From positions 946,001 to 1,010,000 of the forward strand of contig NC_080060.1 in NCBI RefSeq assembly GCF_026212465.1: a DNA stretch of 64,000 nt. The letters run 5' to 3'. Positions 58,701 to 64,000 of the stretch are shown piece after piece (position 1 is the first letter of the stretch; each line of letters begins with the position of its first letter). This DNA comes from Amaranthus tricolor. Taxonomy: Eukaryota > Streptophyta > Magnoliopsida > Caryophyllales > Amaranthaceae. Both the position numbers and the translations under genes were made by a program. Under the pieces are notes generated by a model that worked only from the letters and a program-made list of their open reading frames with translations, searched no databases and had not been told where the DNA came from.

Positions 58701-60917
58701 TATCCCAAGGTTGTTTCCAACTGACCTTGGTATCAAATATCATCTGCTGTGAAAGTTGTATCACTAGTCAATATATGCTTGTTTTGATGGACCATATACA
58801 AATCAAAAATATAATCCAAATAGAACAAACCGAAGCAGGTCTTATGCAAGCATCACACAAATGATAATCTTTGAACATTTACAATCAGTATAATATAATT
58901 TGCAGCTAATTCGCCTTTTGAATTCACAATTCATTCAAATAATTCAAAATAGCCCAAAACTGACCACTAGTATAATATTATCTAGAGATTATTTTCAACT
59001 GACCCTTGGTATCAAATATCATCTGCAGTGAAAGTTGTATAGCTAGCCACCATATGCTTGTTTTCATGAACCATATACAAATCAAGATCAGTGAACATAA
59101 TTTGCTAGTTAGTTCGTTTTTTGAATTCGCGATTCATTCAAAATGGTTTAAAAAAAGCTGAAAACCAACCATAATTTGCTTTTTACGATTCGCAATTCGC
59201 AAGACAATGAGCGAATCAAGATTATAAACCAAATAGAACAAACCAAATCAGGTCTTATATAAGACCAACACAAATGATAATCTTTAAACATATACAATCT
59301 ATGTAACATAATTCGCTAGTTAATTCGCTTTTTGAATTCATGATTCGCTCATATGACCCAAAAATAGCCCAAAACCGATCATAATTCGGTTTTATTGATT
59401 CACGATTCGCAAGGAGATTAGTGAATCATGTGATAGTGTATCCAACTACAGAAGCTATATAGCTAGCTGTTATTCATGGGAACTGACCTTCATTATATGC
59501 TTGTTGCAGCACATCTTTTTCTTCAAGTATCTGACTCAAGGACCTAGATTTTTCATCGACCATGAATTGCATTTCTATCAGGCTCTGGTTTTGCATTTCG
59601 ATCTCATTAGCCAAGTTGACAGCAATCGAAACACTACCCAATTTGTCTTTTCGAACAATTTCAGAAAGTGTAACGAGCTCTGTGTTCTTGCATAGGTATT
59701 TTCCGATCTGCCCATCTCCAAAAAAGTCATCTTTACGTGCACGCCATCCATAGCTATGAGACCCGAGATTTCCCTTGTTTGCTATCTATTCCTCCTTGCT
59801 ACAACAACCAGCTTGAAACGACAATTCAAACTGATGGGCATTCGTGTGCCCGTGCATTTCCTTCCCAAGCTTCACAATAGCTATTGCAGATTGTTCTTGC
59901 ACATTGCTGAATACTTCTACCCCGATAGGCTTATACTTCGAGAAAGTTCTCATCAAAAACTCGCTGTCGGGTGATTCATTTCCGGTCTTTGGATCGTTCA
60001 AAATGTTAACAACAATCCCGATCCATGGCCAGCAGAATACCTCCTCTTTTGGATCACTTGGTTGTAGTTCTGCTGCCTTAGCTGCCTCGTTTGCATGAAC
60101 TGATACGAAGCCTAGATCGACCTCCAAATACCTCGCCAATGCAAGATGATTCGCCTTTTGTATACTACTTCGGTGAGCAGCACCTTTTGCAACACCTAAG
60201 GCCAGTGCGAACCCAGAAAAAGGTTACGAGATCACAAATGATTAGGGGTTTGCACTGGGCTGGAGGCCCTCTGAGGGTCCTAATCCGGCCCTTAAAAAAG
60301 TGGGCTTTAAATGAGCCGGGCTTTAAATGGGCATTTTTTTTTTGAAAATGAATTGGGCTTAAAATGGGCGTTAAATAGGCCTTTGTTATTTTTCAATTTG
60401 CTTTAGTTATGATACAATATTATTATTATTAATTTATAAAAGTTTATAATTTAATTATAATAGACAAATGCAAATAATAAAATTATAGGACATTTATTTC
60501 AATCAAACATGTTTATTTTAATAAAGATTCACAAAGACAATTTTATAAATGGGTCGAATCCAGCCCACTTTGTTTTTAACATAGGCCCAGCCCGATCCAT
60601 ACTTATTTGAGCCCAACTCAGTCCTAATCCAGCCCACTGAGCACCTCTACAAATGACTAACAAATACAATACAAAATTGTAACGTTCTCAGTGCCCTCAC
60701 ATGCAGACGTAGGAGGGCACTTGGGTCCGGAACTACCTGAGGCGTGCTGGTGAAGGTCTTTGAGAGCGTAGTCTTGCTTCTTTTTTCCTGCACAGAACGG
60801 GCACCTAAGCGTGCCTTTTATGCTCATTACTTTGTAAGTACCGTTTTGTAGGCCTTCATATGGTTTCTCTGCATAAATCTCTATCTCAGAATCCGCTGAT
60901 GCCAGACTCTTCTTCAT
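55705..60917 (-). CDS. FDM1: FACTOR OF DNA METHYLATION / IDN2-like protein (zf-XS, XS, coiled coil, XH), interrupted by one nonsense codon
   Basis: Minus-strand exons are 60917-60737, 60195-59488, 58582-58404, 58316-58227, 57695-57408, 56714-56499 and 55932-55705. They total 1,890 nt (629 codons), the usual FDM length, and all phases match. Domains in order are zf-XS (GTLRCPFCAGKKKQDYALKD, then LHQHASG), XS (KANHLALARYLEVDLGF, VFCWPWIGIVVNI, SHSYGWRARKDD), a long coiled coil (REKEEALKKILDLEKKLNDK onward) and XH ([53 protein letters not shown]). FDM/IDN2 proteins bind double-stranded RNA with 5' overhangs and act in RNA-directed DNA methylation. Codon 197 (bases 59786-59788) is TAG where the surrounding XS sequence is otherwise continuous (AGCCSKEE, stop, IANKGNLGSHS). 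Family members usually have Trp at this spot, so a TGG-to-TAG change is likely. Two introns carry hAT MITEs. The paralogue (FDM1-5 or IDN2) is not certain. Confidence 0.85.
55942..56140. repeat. Direct duplication in the last FDM-like intron, 123-bp period
   Basis: GAATTCGTATGAATGTGTCG at 55942 and GAATTCATATGGATGAGTCG at 56065 begin two related blocks. Both continue through TCGATTTATGTRAA and end in ATCGGAAAYAAATTC. Confidence 0.7.
56145..56310. repeat. SINE-like dispersed repeat in an FDM-like intron
   Basis: GAGGTTGCATACATTTGAAC and the reverse block AATAAGGTTCGGGGAGTCGG ... TGCAATCTTACCCTTGTTAG are parts of the same SINE-like family in both orientations. Confidence 0.45.
57780..58142. 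mobile_element. hAT MITE in an FDM-like intron
   Basis: A 363-bp element from TAGAGGTGTTCAACAAGCCG to CCCCGTTAAACACCTCTA. Flanks are GTTTTGGC (57772-57779) and GTTGTGGC (58143-58150), seven of eight identical. It is a relative of the elements at 27463 and 60243. Confidence 0.88.
58630..58755 (-). repeat. SINE-like dispersed repeat in an FDM-like intron
   Basis: ATCACCCAGATGCCATTAAATGG, CTCCCACCTAGCTGAGACATGG and ACTGACCTTGGTATCAAATATC. The last block recurs at about 59000, and the ANTTCGCTAGTTAATTCGC-type sequence around it recurs at about 59100 and 59300. Confidence 0.55.
58850..59430. repeat. Imperfect tandem repeats in FDM-like intron 2
   Basis: Blocks containing CATAATTYGCTAGTTARTTCG, TTTTTGAATTC and GATTCRC...CAA recur about three times, at around 58890, 59095 and 59305, with a period close to 205 bp. 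Confidence 0.6.
60243..60649. mobile_element. hAT MITE in FDM-like intron 1
   Basis: A 407-bp element from TAGGGGTTTGCACTGGGC to AGCCCACTGAGCACCTCTA. Flanks are CAAATGAT (60235-60242) and CAAATGAC (60650-60657), seven of eight identical. The arms are rich in GGGCTTTAAATGGGC-like repeats. Confidence 0.88.
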
Positions 60918-61879
60918 CTGAGTATCCCTCCATCAAAATCCTTTACACGAGAAAAATTGTCTAAAACTGAGCCTGAGTATTAGTTTTACTTTAAAGTAAC
61001 AGAATTATGCTAATAACTTAGCATTCAGGTCACATTACTGCATGCAACACATGATTTTTCATCATTCATAAAAAAATCCAACATAGAACTAATATATAAC
61101 ATAATTCGTCAGCTAATTTACTTTTTGAATTTGTGATTTAATCAAAATAACCTTAAAATAGCCGATCATAATTCGCTTTTTTTAATTTGCAATTGACAAG
61201 GAAATTAGTAAATCATGTAACAGACTTTATCTTATGATTCCAATTCTAGCTGACAAAGCCACAATTTACTCAAATATATCACCATGAACGAAATTCCATT
61301 ACCTCACACCAGCACTAATTAAATAGTGCCCATCTAGACGAATTTTGAGTAAGTTAGAAATATGTTTTCTTATATATGTTAATTATAACAAAAAGAATTT
61401 AAAAATATTATTTTTGATTGAGACAAATTAAAATAAAATTGTAAATGGAATGTATGATGAATTTGTTATTAAATTTGTACACAATAAGATCAGAATAAGA
61501 AAAGAATAGACTGCACATAAAATTGAGAATGTTCCATTCAAAAACCAATTGATAATAGAAGTAGACTATCAAGCTTATATGTTAGTCAACCTCTCATTAA
61601 TTATTCAACGTGAGATTACACGAGTTATTTTACAATAATGTATTTATATTATTTTCAAAAGGAAAAATAAGTACTAATAATAAACTCATCACACTGTAAA
61701 AAAATTAAATTTTTTGAAAGTACCCTATTAAAACTGCAGATTTAACATGGATAAACATATTCATGATTTCATATGAGTAGATCATACTATATTATAATGA
61801 TGTCTGAAAATGACGATGTATTAGTGTTTGAACAATATGTTTCAAACTTCAATATTGCCAAGATCGAGTGTATGAGGTT

Positions 61880-62650
61880 TTGTGAGAAACAAATTACGCT
61901 ATCAATGATATCGATGTTTGTAGGAGAAAGTAAAGCAATAAAATGACATAAAGATTTAACGAGGTTCACCCAACTAAGGCTACGTCCTCCGGTGTGTAGT
62001 ATCTCTTATATTATCAAAAGGAGTTCAAAGAACTCTCAAATATGGAGAATTACAATAGAGAAGAGATATAGGCTAGTGTTTGGCTTGGGGTGTATTTTTG
62101 TGGATAATTACAATGTGAATGAGAGCTCTCTATTTATAGGAGAGATCACACTAAGCAACATTAAGTACATTATAACTATGAATAAATAACAATGCAATAT
62201 CTCCAAGAACTTGAAGAGTCAAAAACAACATCTTAGGAGTATCAGAAACATCGCTCGACCAAAGCAAAGGCTCGCTCGGTCCAGCGGACTACAGGAAGTT
62301 TCTGGTTGCATTCTGTCTGCTCGCTCGACCCATTCTGAAGTTCTGAAGCTCGCTCGGTCGAGCGAGTTGGTCGAGCGGCACTTCAGAGGGCTTCTGACAG
62401 TATTGCTCGACTTGCATACTTGAGCATCTTGAATTGAACCTTTGAACTTCTTCATCAAGTCCCATAACTCCCATGATTAACTCATTAATTCATACTTTAA
62501 TCATCATCATAAACCACAAATATTAAGACACACCCATTCATGACATACTTATGGGATTCCATCCCAAGAGTCGACCACATGAATGCACACACCACTTATG
62601 CATTCAAATCACACCGATCATAACAATGTCAGACATAAACCCAAATGAAA
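61880..62650 (+). repeat. LTR-like sequence in the probable FDM leader intron
   Basis: GATTTAACGAGGTTCACCC, CTAAGGCTACGTCCTCCGG, a TATTTATAGGAGAG motif near 62133 and a GC-rich run of CTCGCTCGGTC/GGTCGAGCGAG inverted repeats at 62250-62410 resemble the LTR of a plant retrotransposon. Ends and target duplication were not resolved. The ORFs inside are by-products of the CTCGCTCG repeats. Confidence 0.4.
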
Positions 62651-62945
62651 AAATAAGTTCTGTTATCAGATAAACACACAATTTTTTAGACAACAATATA
62701 TTATACTGGAATTTACCCTGCCAACATGAAAGTATCAACGTTAACCAAAAATTTAAGTGAATGATTGTAAACTCGGAATTGACTTACTCAGTAAACATAA
62801 TACAAGTATATAAATGCATTTTTGAACACAAAGTCATGCAAATATTCATGAAAAGAAGCAATAGAAAATGAGGTTTTATCGCAGTTGAAACAACTGCCCT
62901 TTTTTTTTCCCATATGATTTTATTATCATCTAGCTCATACACTAT

Positions 62946-62982
62946 AGTAAAAAAAATAAAATAAAATAAAATAAAATAAAGA
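62946..62982. repeat. (AAAAT)n pentanucleotide repeat
   Basis: About six AAAAT/AAATA units at roughly 62950-62982. Confidence 0.85.
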
Positions 62983-63100
62983 AAAATATGTAAAGATAGA
63001 ATTTTTGAAGGAAAAATGTTACCTTTAAAGAGAAATAAAATGGGTTTTGAAGAGACAGAGAACTATTTGTTTGCCTGTGTAGCACTTCTTTGTAACTGTA

Positions 63101-63621
63101 AAATCAAAAATATGAAAATATATGACAGTAAATAAATATGATCAGTTGTAAAAAAAAAAAAAAAGAGTACGAACGCTTAATAAGGAAAATGATCAATGGA
63201 AGATTGATATGATGAGGATGAATGGAGAAAGAAATGTGAGAGGAAAAAATGCGTTGCATACACCAATGCCGCAAACTGGGAATGTCAGAAGACGCAAGCT
63301 ACGAAATGGAGTACTCTTACTGCCTACTATTACTACTAGATTTTAGGGTAATCAAAATTTTGTAGCGAGTTATTTAATGATAAATATCTCTAAAAATTAA
63401 TTAGAATTAATTTAATTATAATTATAAAAATTTATATTAATATAATTTATATTAACACGAATTAAATAAGTTATTTGATTAATTTTTGACATTTAGATTA
63501 AGAAAAATACAAAGTAAAAGTGACTAATAAATAACGTTAAAAATCAAATGAAATAATTACTCCGGATTAGTTGGAGAATTTTTTGTTTTGAAAAAAATGA
63601 AGTAAAAATGAATCAATTCGC
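63101..63621. other. Upstream region of the FDM-like gene
   Basis: Presumed promoter sequence with a short poly-A run near 63150. The GC-richer patch at 63240-63310 has no coding sense. Confidence 0.35.
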
Positions 63622-63842
63622 CTTGTATAAAATCGTCTTACCATGAGACTAGCCCATATTATAACTCATTTCTTCAATTGATTACTACAACATCATAAGT
63701 AATCGTTTTAAAGTTATAAGTAATCACTCTAAGACTATAAAAAGTAATTATATTAAAATTATAAGTGATCATTTTAAGACAAAAATTATATATTGGGCCA
63801 ATCCAATAGAATGGTCTCACCGTAAGACCGTCTCATTTAAGA
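63622..63842. mobile_element. MITE of the GACCGTCTCA family
   Basis: CTTGTATAAAATCGTCTTACC opens and GTAAGACCGTCTCATTTAAG closes as an imperfect inverted repeat. AGCCCATATTATAACTCATT and GGGCCAATCCAATAGAATGG mark the inner ends, and the core is TATAAGTAATCA-type repeats. Confidence 0.65.
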
Positions 63843-64000
63843 ATTAGTGAAAATGATTACCTTTCTTTTATATGATCATATATATAGTGTGTTCTAATTT
63901 GTAGTTAGAGGATAAGATAAAATACAAAAGCATGATGGATCAGAGAAAATAAATTTCTAAATAGGAGTTTGATTCCTACTTCAATAATTTATTACTCTGA

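Larger units (their letters stand above)
60918..63030 (-). other. Probable 5'-UTR intron and leader of the FDM-like gene
   Basis: On the minus strand, 63100-63022 has a leader-like sequence (TCTCTGTCTCTTCAAAACCC) followed by a donor (CTTTAAAG then GTAACA). A plausible acceptor is just upstream of the ATG (GTAAAG then GATTTTGATGG, near 60950). The 2.1-kb interval has no coding exon and carries LTR-like sequence. Confidence 0.4.

Noticed and set aside
62211..62474. Overlapping short frames on both strands
   Set aside because: They derive from CTCGCTCGGTC inverted repeats in LTR-like sequence. Openness on both strands reflects composition, not coding.

Overview
This is an AT-rich eukaryotic nuclear window from a flowering plant. 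The genes have GT-AG introns, the families are plant-specific (AGL6 MADS-box, FDM/IDN2 XS-XH protein, SCPL20-type carboxypeptidase, F-box/KIB proteins), and transposons fill introns and spacers. Repeat families such as a MITE carrying GAGACCGTCTC and a MULE carrying a plant mobile domain suggest a Caryophyllales/Amaranthaceae-type eudicot, but that placement is inference.

Layout. 1-1322 (+): 3' part of the DEAD-box helicase RH42 gene. 3.4-7.7 kb: a decayed Mutator-like element carrying a PB1/MuDR transposase and a plant mobile domain (PMD) gene. 8.5-9.0 kb (-): single-exon calmodulin-like protein. 10.4-11.2 kb: a possible non-coding locus with a 140-bp tandem duplication. 11.6-12.8 kb: a hAT relic with an exact 8-bp target duplication. 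13.4-16.8 kb (-): nine-exon plastid-type FAD-dependent oxidoreductase. 16.8-23.3 kb: repeat-rich spacer with a Stowaway MITE, a hAT element, and a fold-back MULE nested in a second Stowaway. 23.5-28.9 kb (+): thirteen-exon SCPL20-like serine carboxypeptidase. 29.9-38.5 kb: two head-to-head copies of an F-box/KIB gene that appears to be spliced to a helical 'HGNI' domain. The copies are damaged in different halves. 39.5-40.4 kb: a solo LTR with exact 5-bp target duplication. 41.2-46.4 kb (-): eight-exon AGL6-clade MADS-box gene. 50.9-53.2 kb (-): a small conserved-looking gene I cannot name. 55.7-60.9 kb (-): seven-exon FDM/IDN2-like gene (zf-XS, XS, coiled coil, XH) with one in-frame nonsense codon inside the XS domain, and a probable 5'-UTR intron reaching about 63.0 kb.

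There is no operon-like logic. The genes are independent transcription units for splicing (RH42), calcium sensing (CML), redox metabolism (FAD oxidoreductase), vacuolar or secreted proteolysis (SCPL20), ubiquitin targeting (F-box), flower development (AGL6) and RNA-directed DNA methylation (FDM). All exon joins were read by eye from splice motifs and reading-frame continuity. No alignment or transcript data were available.
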